Below, piece after piece: positions 50,247-60,936 of a stretch of DNA of 64,000 nt; positions within the stretch are counted from its first letter, which is position 1, and each line of letters starts with the position of its first letter. Source of the stretch: an uncultured Bryobacteraceae bacterium. GTDB lineage: Bacteria > Acidobacteriota > Terriglobia > Bryobacterales > Bryobacteraceae. The notes beneath the pieces are model-generated. The model was not told the DNA's origin and made no database searches. It saw nothing but the letters and a program-made list of their open reading frames with translations. Both the position numbers and the translations under genes were made by a program. The DNA lies in NCBI GenBank assembly GCA_938003835.1, contig CALKXJ010000006.1:62001-126000 (forward strand). Direction: 5' to 3'.

Positions 50247-51548
50247 ATGCGCATCGCCGAACTTCGCCTTCATCCGGTTGCGGTGGCCGACCCGCCGCTG
50301 AGGAGCTCCTACGGCCGCCATGCTCCTTACGCGCTGCGCACCATCGTCGAGATCCGGACGGCGGACGGCATCACGGGGATCAGCGAAACCTACGGCGGTG
50401 ACGGGCCCCTGGCGGCGCTCGAGGCGCTGCGTCCCGAGATTCTGGGGCGCGACCCCTTCCAGCTTGCCGGGCTCTGGCGGAAGCTCAAGGCGGAGGCGCC
50501 CGAGGGTGACCGCAGCCAGACGCGCCTCGTGCCCGGCGAGAATCCTCTCGACCAGCACGCCCGGAGTTTTGCCGCCATCGAGATCGCCTGTCTCGATGCG
50601 ATCGGAAAGGCTTTGGGCCGGCCGGTCTGCGACCTGCTCGGCGGCCGCGCCCGGGACGAGGTGCCGTTCTCGGCCTACCTCTTTTACAAGCACGCCGGCG
50701 GAGGTGGGCTGGGCGAGGACGCGCGCGAAGACAAGTACGGCGAGTGTCTCGACCCGGCCTCGATGGTGCGCCAGGCCCGCCAGATGGTGGACGAGTACGG
50801 CTTCCGGGAGATCAAGCTCAAGGGCGGGGTGCTCGAACCGGAGCTCGAGATCACTACGATCCAGGCGCTCCGTGAAGAGTTCGGGCCGAACTATCCGCTG
50901 CGCATCGACCCCAATTGCGCCTGGTCGGTGGAAACCTCGGTCCGCGTCGGGCTGGCGCTCAAGGAGGAGCTGGCCGGAGGCGGGTATCTGGAAGATCCGA
51001 CGGCGACGCTCGAAGGAATGGCCGAAGTGCGGCGGCGGCTGCTCAAGCATGGCGCCGACATTCCGCAGGCGAGCAATGTGGCCGTCACGGCTTTCGCCGA
51101 CGTGCTGGAAGCTTGGCGGCTTGGCGCCGTCCAGATCGTGCTATCGGATCCGCATTACTGGGGCGGTGTGCGGGCCATCGACCAGCTTTCGCGCTTGTGC
51201 GAGCTGCTCGGCCTGGGCATGTCGATGCACTCGAACAACCACCTGGGCGTCAGCCTGATGGCGATGGCGCACGCAGCCGCCGCGGCGCCCCTTCTCACGC
51301 ACGCCTGCGACACGCATTACCCGTGGCAGGCCGCGGAAGACGAGGTGGTGGTCGGGGGGCGGATACCGATCCAAGGAGGGAGCGTGCGCATCCCTGACGC
51401 TCCGGGCCTGGGCGTCGAACTCGACTACGATCAGCTCGCCCGACTCGGGGAGCGCTATCGAAAGCTGCCGTACCGCAAGCGGGACGATGAAGCTGAAATG
51501 CGGCTTCATGTGGACCCGAACTGGCGGCGCCTCCTGCCCCGATGGTGA
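50247..51548 (+). CDS. glucarate dehydratase-family enzyme (enolase superfamily)
   Basis: A 433-residue enzyme of the GlucD subgroup that dehydrates D-glucarate or L-idarate to 5-dehydro-4-deoxyglucarate. Catalytic Lys190-X-Lys192 (IKLKGG), metal ligand Asp221 with Asn223 (RIDPNCAW) and the general base His332 in SMHSNNHLGVS agree with the family. The ATG at 50247 has GGAGG about ten bases upstream. The next gene encodes the dehydratase that uses its product, which supports this substrate. It has no signal peptide, unlike the enolase-superfamily enzyme at 11094. Confidence 0.88.
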   Translation: MRIAELRLHPVAVADPPLRSSYGRHAPYALRTIVEIRTADGITGISETYGGDGPLAALEALRPEILGRDPFQLAGLWRKLKAEAPEGDRSQTRLVPGENPLDQHARSFAAIEIACLDAIGKALGRPVCDLLGGRARDEVPFSAYLFYKHAGGGGLGEDAREDKYGECLDPASMVRQARQMVDEYGFREIKLKGGVLEPELEITTIQALREEFGPNYPLRIDPNCAWSVETSVRVGLALKEELAGGGYLEDPTATLEGMAEVRRRLLKHGADIPQASNVAVTAFADVLEAWRLGAVQIVLSDPHYWGGVRAIDQLSRLCELLGLGMSMHSNNHLGVSLMAMAHAAAAAPLLTHACDTHYPWQAAEDEVVVGGRIPIQGGSVRIPDAPGLGVELDYDQLARLGERYRKLPYRKRDDEAEMRLHVDPNWRRLLPRW

Positions 51549-51552
51549 GCTT

Positions 51553-52458
51553 ATGGATCAAGCCGAACTGAGACGGCGCATGCGCGGGATCATCTGCTTC
51601 CCGCTTGCCCCGTTCACTGAAGACGACCAACTGGACCTGGCCGCGCTCGAGCGGGATGTGGATGAGCTGCTTCGCCATCCCTTCTGCGCCATCAACGCCC
51701 CGGCGGGCATCTCGGAGATCTTCTCGCTCGACGTCGAGGAAGCGGTCGCCATCGTCCGCAAGACGGTGGAGCTCGTGCGCGGCCGCATGCCGGTGATCGG
51801 CAGCGTTTGCTTCAACACGCCCCTGGCTCGGGCGATGGCGCGTGGCATGGAAGAGGCCGGCGCCGACGCGCTTCTCGTGTTGCCACCCTACTATGTGCAG
51901 CCGGCGGAAGAGGGGCTTTTGGCTTACTATCGCCGGATCGGAGAGACGTGCGGCTTGCCCCTGATCATCTACAGCCGCGGCTGGGCGGCCTTCACCCCCG
52001 ACCAGGTGGCGCGGCTGGCCGAAACCGTCCCCACACTCGAGATGTGGAAGGACGGGCAGGCCGACGGGCGCACCTTGCAGCGGATCATGGCGAAGGTGGG
52101 CGACCGGCTCGTCTGGATCGGCGGGGCGGGCGACGACTGCGGAGCCGTCTATGCGGGCATCGGCATCCGGGCCTTCACCTCGAGCGTTTCAGCCATCCTT
52201 CCCCGCCTGGCGCTGGCCTGGGGAGAGGCCGCGCTCGCGGGCGATTTCGACCGGCTGAATTCGCTACTGGCGCGCTACGTTCACCCCCTGTTTGCCCTGC
52301 GCGGGCGTAAACGCGGCTATGAGGTGGCGGTGATGAAAAAAGCGGCGGAGTTGGTCGGCAGACCCTGCGGCCGGCCACGCCCTCCCATTCCCGAGCTGAG
52401 TCCGGCGGAGGTGAAAGAGCTGGAGCGCTGGCTGGCCAGTTGCGCCGAGTTTGCGTGA
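51553..52458 (+). CDS. kdgD: 5-dehydro-4-deoxyglucarate dehydratase (KdgD, DapA family)
   Basis: A 301-residue Schiff-base lyase-type enzyme that dehydrates and decarboxylates 5-dehydro-4-deoxyglucarate to 2,5-dioxopentanoate. The Schiff-base lysine is K166 in EMWKDGQADG and the catalytic Tyr is Y140 in LIIYSRG. Length is normal for KdgD. It starts 4 bp after glucarate dehydratase, so both form a glucarate catabolic pair; the final semialdehyde dehydrogenase is not in view. Its stop codon lies in the left arm of a long inverted repeat. Confidence 0.87.
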   Translation: MDQAELRRRMRGIICFPLAPFTEDDQLDLAALERDVDELLRHPFCAINAPAGISEIFSLDVEEAVAIVRKTVELVRGRMPVIGSVCFNTPLARAMARGMEEAGADALLVLPPYYVQPAEEGLLAYYRRIGETCGLPLIIYSRGWAAFTPDQVARLAETVPTLEMWKDGQADGRTLQRIMAKVGDRLVWIGGAGDDCGAVYAGIGIRAFTSSVSAILPRLALAWGEAALAGDFDRLNSLLARYVHPLFALRGRKRGYEVAVMKKAAELVGRPCGRPRPPIPELSPAEVKELERWLASCAEFA

Positions 52459-52594
52459 GGAAGGGAACTCGACGCTTGGTGTGGAGCTCGCTCCTTTCAC
52501 TAGAGCGGGAAGGAATCGCAGAAAGGAAATCTTCGGTGGCCGTGAGGGAGTCAGACAGCGGAATCAACGCGCGGGATCGAGTTCCCTCTCACGC
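52453..52594. repeat. long imperfect inverted repeat downstream of kdgD
   Basis: The left arm (52453-52472) and right arm (52577-52594) are reverse complements over 18 pairs, with two unpaired bases (GA) in the left arm; the core AGGGAACTCGA/TCGAGTTCCCT is perfect. The spacer is 104 bases. The kdgD stop codon is inside the left arm. It could fold as an RNA hairpin with a large loop, or be the ends of a small non-autonomous mobile element; no transposase is present and no direct repeat was identified at the edges. Confidence 0.6.
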
Positions 52595-52686
52595 CTTTGA
52601 GCATAAACGCCGAGGCATAGGCCGAGGATCTTGCTGGTATTCAACTTCAAGAAAAGACGTGATTTATTTTTTTCGACCGGACGTGA

Positions 52687-54495
52687 TCAGAAAATGAAGC
52701 TCAGCCCGCCCCGCACGGCCCGCGGATTCTGGATCAAAAACAGCTTGCGGCCGTCCATCGTCGAGACGGGCACGTAGCCCTGCGCCAGCAGGTTCCGCAG
52801 CTCGGCGCTCGCCTCCAACCGGGCCGACCACAGGCTTAAAGCCGGCAGCGGCTGGCGGATCCTCAAATTCAAACCGATCTCAGGCTGGAAGCTCTGCGTC
52901 AGAAACAGATGGGTGGGCGAAAGCGTGCGGTAGTCGGTCCACTGATAGCTGACCGCCAGGCGCGTTCCGGTGGTAGGCGCGACGGCCGTGGCCCGCATCG
53001 CCAGCCACGTGCGCCGGCCGGAGCGCATCTGGCCGCGCAACTCGCCTGGGTTGTTGCCGACCGGGTTCGTCTCGTCGAAGGTGAGCACGCCGCTGGCGCC
53101 CGCCGCCAGCGCCACGCTGATCTCGTCGCTTAACTTCTGGGTCACGCTCGCGACGTAGCCCTGGCGACGGTAATGGCCGAGGTTAAAGACCGAGCTGTTG
53201 GAAGAAAGATCCGGCAGCAGGTCCGATGGCGCATAGAAGCCCGCCGGAGCTGCCATCACGATCGCAGCGTTCTTCACCGCCTCGCGGTAGACGCCTGCGC
53301 TGAACGAGCGGCTTCCCAGCACTTTACGGTAGGCGAGCTCAAAGTTTTCGGTGCGCTGCACGCGGGCCGCGCCCCCGGCAAGCGACACCCGCGGGAACAG
53401 GGCCAGCACGGAGAGGCTTTGATTCAGATCCGCCTCTGGCTGCTCGCTGGCTGAAAGGAGCTCCACCGGCGGCGTGCCCGAGCTGTAGGCGAACTGGAAC
53501 GCCCCGATCCCGCCGGCGTCATAGGTCAGGCGCCCGTACGGGCTGAAGAAGTTCAACCGATCCAGGAACGCCACCGACTCGAGCGAGCCGCCATACTCGA
53601 GCGTGAGGTTGTCGCGAAGCTGGCGCTTGTCCAACGAGCTGATGGACAGCGTCCGGAGCGCCGGCGTGTTGTCAGCCGAGGCGCCGATGACGGCCGCGCC
53701 CACCCTTGCGGGCAGAAAGAGCTGCCGCATGGTCAGACTAACCTCGGGCATCCCGCCGAACGGATCGGGCCGGGAAAAGCCGGTGCGAAAGCCGGCGGCG
53801 GGAATCCCCGCGCTCGAGGAGTACGCTAGGCTGCCGGCGAACTCCAGATGATTGCTGCCGAAGAGCGAGGTTGCCAGAGCGAAAGCGGTGCCCAGATCGG
53901 CGTAGGTGCCGGCCGAGGCCAGCTCGCCGTACTCTCCCGTCGAGACGCGAAAGACGCCCCGGGTATCCCCAAAGATCTCCCGGCTTTCCTGCCTGCGCTC
54001 CTCCGACGGGCTGCTGATGTCGATCAGCGGACCGAACCGGAGCACGGGTCGGGTCGAGGAGGCCGTCCGCAGCACCCATTTCCAGTCGTCGCTCATGATC
54101 TTGGCCGTCCCGGGCGCGGAATAGACGAGTTCAATGGAGCTGAGGACACTCGCCAGGTTGATCGAAAGGAAGCTCCGCATGCCCGGTTGGATCCGGATGT
54201 TGCGTTTGACCGCCGGAACGAAGCTGGCGAGCGTTACGCGGACGGTGTACAGGCCGGGCGCCAGCGACTCGAAGGCGAACGCGCCGCGCTCGTTGGTCAG
54301 CGTCCGGCCCACCAGCCGCTCGTAATCGTTGTAGAGAAAGACCCCGGCGCCCATCTGGGGCACGCCGGCCTGGCTGGCTACGAAACCGATAAGGCTTCCG
54401 GATTGCGGCACGGGCGAGGCGGCCCGGGCGGATCCGGCGGCCGCCATGAGCATGGCCGCCACGCCGATCGCGCTCCGAACTGTCAGCCAGCGCAT
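52687..54495 (-). CDS. TonB-dependent receptor-like outer-membrane protein with carboxypeptidase-regulatory-like domain
   Basis: A 602-residue outer-membrane protein. A signal peptide (about 1-25) precedes a carboxypeptidase-regulatory-like beta domain (SGSLIGFVASQAGVPQMGAGV onward, about 32-105), then a barrel-like region ending in LSFIF with a C-terminal Phe. The canonical plug box is weak or absent, so true TonB dependence is uncertain. The ATG at 54495 is preferred. A TATTAT box on the minus strand overlaps the GWxTD stop and could be its promoter, 57 bp after that gene, so co-transcription is also possible. The barrel function is unknown. Confidence 0.7.
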   Translation of the reverse strand: MRWLTVRSAIGVAAMLMAAAGSARAASPVPQSGSLIGFVASQAGVPQMGAGVFLYNDYERLVGRTLTNERGAFAFESLAPGLYTVRVTLASFVPAVKRNIRIQPGMRSFLSINLASVLSSIELVYSAPGTAKIMSDDWKWVLRTASSTRPVLRFGPLIDISSPSEERRQESREIFGDTRGVFRVSTGEYGELASAGTYADLGTAFALATSLFGSNHLEFAGSLAYSSSAGIPAAGFRTGFSRPDPFGGMPEVSLTMRQLFLPARVGAAVIGASADNTPALRTLSISSLDKRQLRDNLTLEYGGSLESVAFLDRLNFFSPYGRLTYDAGGIGAFQFAYSSGTPPVELLSASEQPEADLNQSLSVLALFPRVSLAGGAARVQRTENFELAYRKVLGSRSFSAGVYREAVKNAAIVMAAPAGFYAPSDLLPDLSSNSSVFNLGHYRRQGYVASVTQKLSDEISVALAAGASGVLTFDETNPVGNNPGELRGQMRSGRRTWLAMRATAVAPTTGTRLAVSYQWTDYRTLSPTHLFLTQSFQPEIGLNLRIRQPLPALSLWSARLEASAELRNLLAQGYVPVSTMDGRKLFLIQNPRAVRGGLSFIF

Positions 54496-54551
54496 TCCGG
54501 ATGAGCCCTCTCGCCCCGGGGCGCCGAGTTCGTCCCCTGGGGCCACCGACC

Positions 54552-56225
54552 CTATAATACCGTGAAGGTAGCTTCCGGAGTCAGCGTCTCGTTGCGGACC
54601 TTGTCGGTGATCCGCATCCGCAACGTGTACTGGCCGGGCTCCAGATTCTGCAACGGCAACACCTTTTCGATTACCGTCTGTGTGGGGGAGGCCCCCTCGA
54701 TCGAGTTCAGATCCTCAGCGAACTCGAAGATCTTCGTGTTGTCACCCTTCTTGACCACCTCGTATTCGATGACCGCGTCGGGCTTCTTGGTGGTCTGATC
54801 GATCGCGAAATTATAGAGCTGGAGATAAATCCCCATCTTCTCGCCGCGGCGGAAGACTTCGTCGATTCGCGGCCGGACCTTCGAGGTGCCGATGACGAAC
54901 TGGCCGGTGCCGATCGAACGGCTGGGCACCTTCTCGATCAGGTCGGCCAGGATCAGCGAACTCATGCCGAACTCCTCGTCGTCGTAGGCGGGCACGCGCA
55001 GCGCCATCTCGTAGTTGTTCATGTTGCCCCCGACGACGTCTTTGGCGACGACATTCAGGCGGTAGGTGCCCGGCGCCAGCGGAATCGACTTCTGGTAAAT
55101 GGAGGCGCCCTTGATGCCCTCGCCGAGCAGCGGCGTGGGCACCTCGACGGTGACGACGTCCTCGAAGACGTTCACCGGCCGGCGGGTCATCGAGGTGATG
55201 CGCCCGTAAATGTTCACGATGGCGCGCGAGACGCCGTTCTTGTCCTCGAACTGGAGATCCTTGCGGTCAAACTGGAGGGTGATGTTCGTCAGGATCGTCG
55301 AGTTCGTCATCTTGATGAAGTCGGCGCGCGCTTTCATCGGCAGGAGGTTGAACTTGATGTTCGAGGTGACGACCGCCTCGAGGTCCTTGAACTTCACCGG
55401 CGGCGCCTTCTGGAGGTCGGCGTAGATGCGCAACCGCTCGAACTGATTCATGCGGTGCGGCAGGGGCATGTTGCCCGTGCCCAGCCGCGTGCCGTCGGTG
55501 CGCGAGAAGCGGTCGGCCTTGCTCGCCAGCCCCATCTCCTCGAGCATCGTCAGACCGGCGTTGGGCACATAAAGCAAGGCATCCTTCTCGGAGGGATCCA
55601 TCGTCATGCGGTACTCGCCGGTCATCGTCGGGTCGACGAACTCGATCAGGATGTCCGAGCCGACGCCTTCGATCCAGCGATACCGCCAGATTTCGAAGGG
55701 ATAGGTGGACGTCGTGCCGCCTCCCTCCTCCCATGGCCGAACGTAGGAGCCGCCCGACGGATGTGACTCGATCTCATCGGGAGGCCCGAAGGTGATGTAA
55801 ATGCGGCCGCGGTCGGTCTTCCAGCCGGGAATTCCCGAGGCGAAGCGCTCATTGGCGTAGGCGATGCGCCGGTAGTGCTCTTCCTTGAACTCGTTCTCCG
55901 CCGTGTCCGGCGTCGGATCGCGGCGCAGCCAGAACTGCTCGACGAACTGCTCCATCTCCTCGGCGGTCTGGAGCTTCTTCCAGGCGGCGCGTTCCTCGTC
56001 GGTGATGATGTAGGCGACGTCCTCATTCAGCCACTTACGGTAGGGGGCCTCGAGCTCCTTGCGGAGCTTCTTCTCCCTCTCCCGCCGTTCCTTCTCGCTC
56101 AGCGGTTTGGCGACGGTTTCCCGCGGTGGAGCTTCCCGGCGGTCTTTCTGAGCGCCGAGCGGGAGGGAACCGACCAGGAGGCCAAGGGCGAGAAAGCAGA
56201 ACACGTGACGTGAATTCGCTTTCAT
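54552..56225 (-). CDS. GWxTD-domain exported protein
   Basis: A 557-residue protein with a signal peptide (about 1-26, ending SLPLGAQ), a charged helical region and the GWxTD domain: WLNEDVAYIITDEERAAWKKL (about 65-85) and the motif GWKTDRGRIYI (about 133-143). The remainder is beta-rich and repetitive. GWxTD domains are common in Acidobacteriota and of unknown activity. The ATG at 56225 was chosen over a GTG nine bases upstream. A good sigma-70 promoter lies upstream (TTGACG at 56292-56287, TAAAAT at 56268-56263). Confidence 0.85.
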   Translation of the reverse strand: MKANSRHVFCFLALGLLVGSLPLGAQKDRREAPPRETVAKPLSEKERREREKKLRKELEAPYRKWLNEDVAYIITDEERAAWKKLQTAEEMEQFVEQFWLRRDPTPDTAENEFKEEHYRRIAYANERFASGIPGWKTDRGRIYITFGPPDEIESHPSGGSYVRPWEEGGGTTSTYPFEIWRYRWIEGVGSDILIEFVDPTMTGEYRMTMDPSEKDALLYVPNAGLTMLEEMGLASKADRFSRTDGTRLGTGNMPLPHRMNQFERLRIYADLQKAPPVKFKDLEAVVTSNIKFNLLPMKARADFIKMTNSTILTNITLQFDRKDLQFEDKNGVSRAIVNIYGRITSMTRRPVNVFEDVVTVEVPTPLLGEGIKGASIYQKSIPLAPGTYRLNVVAKDVVGGNMNNYEMALRVPAYDDEEFGMSSLILADLIEKVPSRSIGTGQFVIGTSKVRPRIDEVFRRGEKMGIYLQLYNFAIDQTTKKPDAVIEYEVVKKGDNTKIFEFAEDLNSIEGASPTQTVIEKVLPLQNLEPGQYTLRMRITDKVRNETLTPEATFTVL

Positions 56226-56262
56226 ACGAGCCACCAGTCTGTCGAAGCTTCGAGCTACCTCA

Positions 56263-56292
56263 ATTTTATGCGTCCTTGACCGGGCGCGTCAA
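56263..56292 (-). promoter_or_regulatory. sigma-70-type promoter of the GWxTD gene
   Basis: On the minus strand TTGACG (-35, 5 of 6 consensus bases) and TAAAAT (-10, 5 of 6) are separated by 18 bases. The predicted start of transcription lies near 56256, about 30 bases before the ATG. Confidence 0.55.
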
Positions 56293-56430
56293 CCGGAATC
56301 GGCGCGCGGCCACCACGGCCGGACTGAACCGTCTTGTTTGACGCCGGTGGTGGCCTCCCGGTTGCGTCCCACCTTGTGACGGGCGGCGGGGCGCATGGCT
56401 ACGGTGAACGGTAGCGAAAGTTTCCAAAAA

Positions 56431-56466
56431 GCGGATTGAGGCGGGTGGGCAAGCCCGCCAATCCGC
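56431..56466. repeat. long interrupted inverted repeat in the sensor-kinase control region
   Basis: The outer arms GCGGATTG (56431-56438) and CAATCCGC (56459-56466) are perfect reverse complements. Inside them lie GCGGG (56441-56445) and CCCGC (56454-56458), with a two-base bulge and an eight-base loop. The element centres about 88 bases upstream of the predicted sigma-54 transcription start at about 56537, a normal distance for an activator binding site. No T-run follows, so a terminator is unlikely. Confidence 0.55.
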
Positions 56467-56510
56467 CAGAAACAGGCCACTTACCGCTTGCGGTGAATTT
56501 TTTTCGGAAT

Positions 56511-56526
56511 TGGTATCCGGTTTGCA
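56511..56526 (+). promoter_or_regulatory. sigma-54 promoter of the sensor-kinase/regulator pair
   Basis: The sequence TGGTATCCGGTTTGCA matches the sigma-54 pattern at the most conserved positions: GG at -24 (56512-56513) and GC at -12 (56524-56525), exactly ten bases apart, with TTTGCA at the -12 side. Transcription would begin near 56537, 34 bases before the GTG start of the histidine kinase. The downstream response regulator is itself a sigma-54 activator, so autoregulation is likely (inference). Confidence 0.65.
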
Positions 56527-56570
56527 AAAGCGAAACGGGTAGGGTGTATCCTGTCTAAAGGGATCCACTT

Positions 56571-59457
56571 GTGCGGGAGTTGAAAGCACAGCTCGTCGGG
56601 GCGCTGCTGGTGGTCCTGACCGCCGCCGCCGTCGTCTGTGCCGGCATCAACTTCCAGCAGCAGAGCAAGTTCCGCCTCCCGGAGGATGGGGTGATCTGGG
56701 TGGACCGCCCGGCAGGCGGCGGCCGCACTCAGGTCGTGGCGCTCGATGTCGCTCCCGGCGGTCCGGCCGACAAGGCGGGCCTCAAGTCCGGCGACGTGCT
56801 GCGCAAGATTGCCGGTACGCCAATCCCGCAGGCGACCGCGGTTCCTCGGGCGCTCGTAGCCGTGGGGGCCTGGAACAAGGCCGAGTACGTTTTCGAGCGC
56901 GGCGGCGTCGAGGTCCAGGCGACGGTTTATATCGGCGAGCACGTCCCCGACCGCGCCGTCTATTATCAGTACCTCGTCGGCCTGGCCTACCTGGCGATCG
57001 GCATCTTCGTTTATTTCCGGCGCGGCAAGGCGCCCCGGGCGCCGCATTTCTATGCCCTCTGCCTGGTCTCTTTCGTGCTTTCGACGTTCCACTACACCGG
57101 AAAACTGAACAACTTCGACAAGGTCATCTACTGGGGCAACGTGGCGGCCGGGCTGCTGGCGCCCACCCTGTTCCTGCACTTTGCCTTGTCATTCCCCGAA
57201 CCGCGGCGGTGGATCCGGGGCTGGGGACGGAGCCTGCTGCTTTATGCCCCGGCGGCGCTGATGATGGCGGCCTACCTGGCGCTGGCTTCGGGCCTTGTCC
57301 GGGTAACGGCGATGTCGCTCGTCGAGGTGCGCTGGACGATGGACCGGCTGTGGCTGGCCTTCCTGAGCACCTTCTACCTGCTCGGCGCCGCCGCCGTGGC
57401 GGCCGAGTTTCGCCGTGCCGAGGACCCGATCGTGCGCCAGCAGCTCAAGTGGCTGCGCAACGGAGCGGTCTGGGGCATCCTGCCCTTCACCCTTTTCTAT
57501 GTGATCCCCTACCTGCTCGGCGCCGTGCCCGGGCCGTACATGAAGCTGGCGATCTTCTCGCTTCCGCTGGTGCCGCTCACCTGGGCCTACGCCGTGTTGC
57601 GGTACCGGTTGATGGATGTCGACGTCATCTTTCAGCAAGGCTACGCCTACACGCTGGCGACGCTGGCGGTGCTGGGGGTCTTCTATGGCTTGATCTTCTC
57701 GGTGGGCCGCTTCGAGGATCTGAGCCCCACCGCGGTGGTGCTGCTGATTCTGATCGCCACCTTCGTCTTCCAGCCGATCCGCAACTGGATCCAGGAGCAG
57801 CTTGACCGCCATTATTTTTACAAGGACCGCTACGACTATCGCCAGACGCTGGTGGAATTTGGGCGCGAGCTCGGCGCCGAGACGGACCTGGAGCGGATGC
57901 TCGAGCTGGTGGCCGACCGGCTGATGCACACCCTTTCGATCCAGCATGTGGCCTTTTTCCTGGCCGACGCCGGCGAAGAGCGCTTCTATCTGGAAAAGAT
58001 CGTGGGGCGCGAAGCGCCCGGCGGGCGACTGGATCTCAGCTTTCTTTCGGCGCGGCCGGACAAACCTTATCTCTTCATCGAGCGGACCCGCCATCCGCTC
58101 GACGTCGTCTCGCAGGAGTGGCCGCCTTCGGTACGCAATACGATTGCCGCGCTCGATCTGACTTACTACGTCCCCTGCACGGTCCGGGGAAGGACCATCG
58201 CCTATCTCGGCGCCAGCCGCACCACCAAAGGGGACTTTCTCACCAGCGATGATCTGGACCTGCTGGTGACGCTGGCCGGCTATGTCGGCATCGCGATCGA
58301 GAACGCCCGGCTGTACCGCTCCCTGCAAAACAAGGTCGAGGAATACGAGCGGCTCAAGGAATTCAGCGAGAACATCGTCGAGTCGATCAACGTGGGCATC
58401 CTGGCGGTGGACTTGAACGACCGCGTCGAGAGCTGGAACACCCAGCTCGAGCATCTGACCGGCATTCCGCGCCAGGCGGCGCTCGGGCGGCGCTTGAGCG
58501 AGCTGCTGCCGGAGGCTCTGGTGACGGAGCTCGAGGCGAGCCGGCAGGACAACCAGATCCGCCACGTCTACAAGTTCACGCTGCGCCCAGAGATGTTCCC
58601 GCCGGAGGCGCGCCGGTTGCGCTCGCCGGGCAACGGCAACGGGACCGGTGCTCCGGTGGCCGAGAGCATCCTCAACATTGCAATTGCGCCGCTGGTGGCC
58701 CGTAACAGCGAACGGATCGGCCGGCTGGTGATCTTCGACGACATCACCGCCCGGGCCCAGCTCGAGCAGCAGTTGATGCAGGCCGAGAAACTCAGCTCGA
58801 TCGGGCTTCTGGCCGCCGGGGTGGCGCACGAGGTCAACACGCCCCTGGCCGTCATCTCCACCTACGCCCAGATGCTGGCGCGCCAGGTCTCCGGCGACGA
58901 GCAGAAGGCGCGCATCCTGGACAAGATCGCCAAGCAGACCTTCCGGGCGAGCGAGATCGTCAACTCGCTGCTCAACTTCTCGCGCACCTCACCGACCGAG
59001 TTCACCGAGGTCGACCTGAACCGCGTCATCCGCGAGACGCTCAGCCTGCTCGAGCACCAGCTCGAGGCAGGCGGCATCCGCGTCGAGCTGGCGCTCGAGG
59101 AGAACCTCCCGGCAATCAAGGGCAACTTCGGCAAGCTCCAGCAGGTCTTCCTGAACCTGTTCTTGAATGCGCGCGACGCCATGGAGGAGGGCGGCGTGCT
59201 GCGGGTGCGCACGGCCTTCTCGAACGGCTCGGCGCTGGTCGATGTGGCCGACAGCGGCAAGGGGATCCCCCGTGAAGCCTTAAGCCGGATCTACGACCCG
59301 TTTTTCACCACCAAGGCGGCGCGAAAAGGCACGGGTCTGGGACTTTCGGTCACCTACGGCATCGTCCGCGAACACGGCGGTACCATAGAAGTAGAGAGCC
59401 TGCCCGGGGCGGGCACCTGCTTCCATCTGGACTTCCCCGTGGCGGAAAAGCCGGTCA

Positions 59458-59465
<8 letters not shown>
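56571..59465 (+). CDS. PDZ-domain membrane histidine kinase (GAF/PAS, HisKA)
   Basis: A 964-residue sensor. An N-terminal helix (about 9-26) leads into a PDZ domain (VVALDVAPGGPADKAGLKSGDVLRKI region, about 50-115), then about seven to eight membrane helices (about 125-405), a GAF domain (about 430-590), a PAS domain (about 605-735), and the kinase core: phosphoacceptor His753 in GVAHEVNTPL, N-box FLNARDAMEEGG, G1 DSGKGIP, FFTTK and GTGLGLS. The combination of an extracytoplasmic PDZ with a seven-helix module suggests sensing of an envelope protein end or lipid. The GTG at 56571 has AGGG upstream. It overlaps its response regulator by 8 bp. Confidence 0.9.
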
Positions 59466-60918
<1,453 letters not shown>

Positions 60919-60936
60919 GCCGGCCGGCGAGCAGTT

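Noticed and set aside
48978-51050. A 690-codon minus-strand frame opposite the PMT-type transferase and glucarate dehydratase genes
   Set aside because: It is antisense to a conserved enzyme and shows no domain.
52440-52697. An 85-codon plus-strand frame in the gap after kdgD
   Set aside because: It starts inside kdgD, runs through both arms of the inverted repeat and has no ribosome-binding site or conserved feature.
56481-56502. Rho-independent terminator (ACCGC-TT-GCGGT followed by a T-run)
   Set aside because: The loop of two bases is too small for a stable hairpin, and no gene on the plus strand ends just upstream; it is better seen as a DNA dyad.
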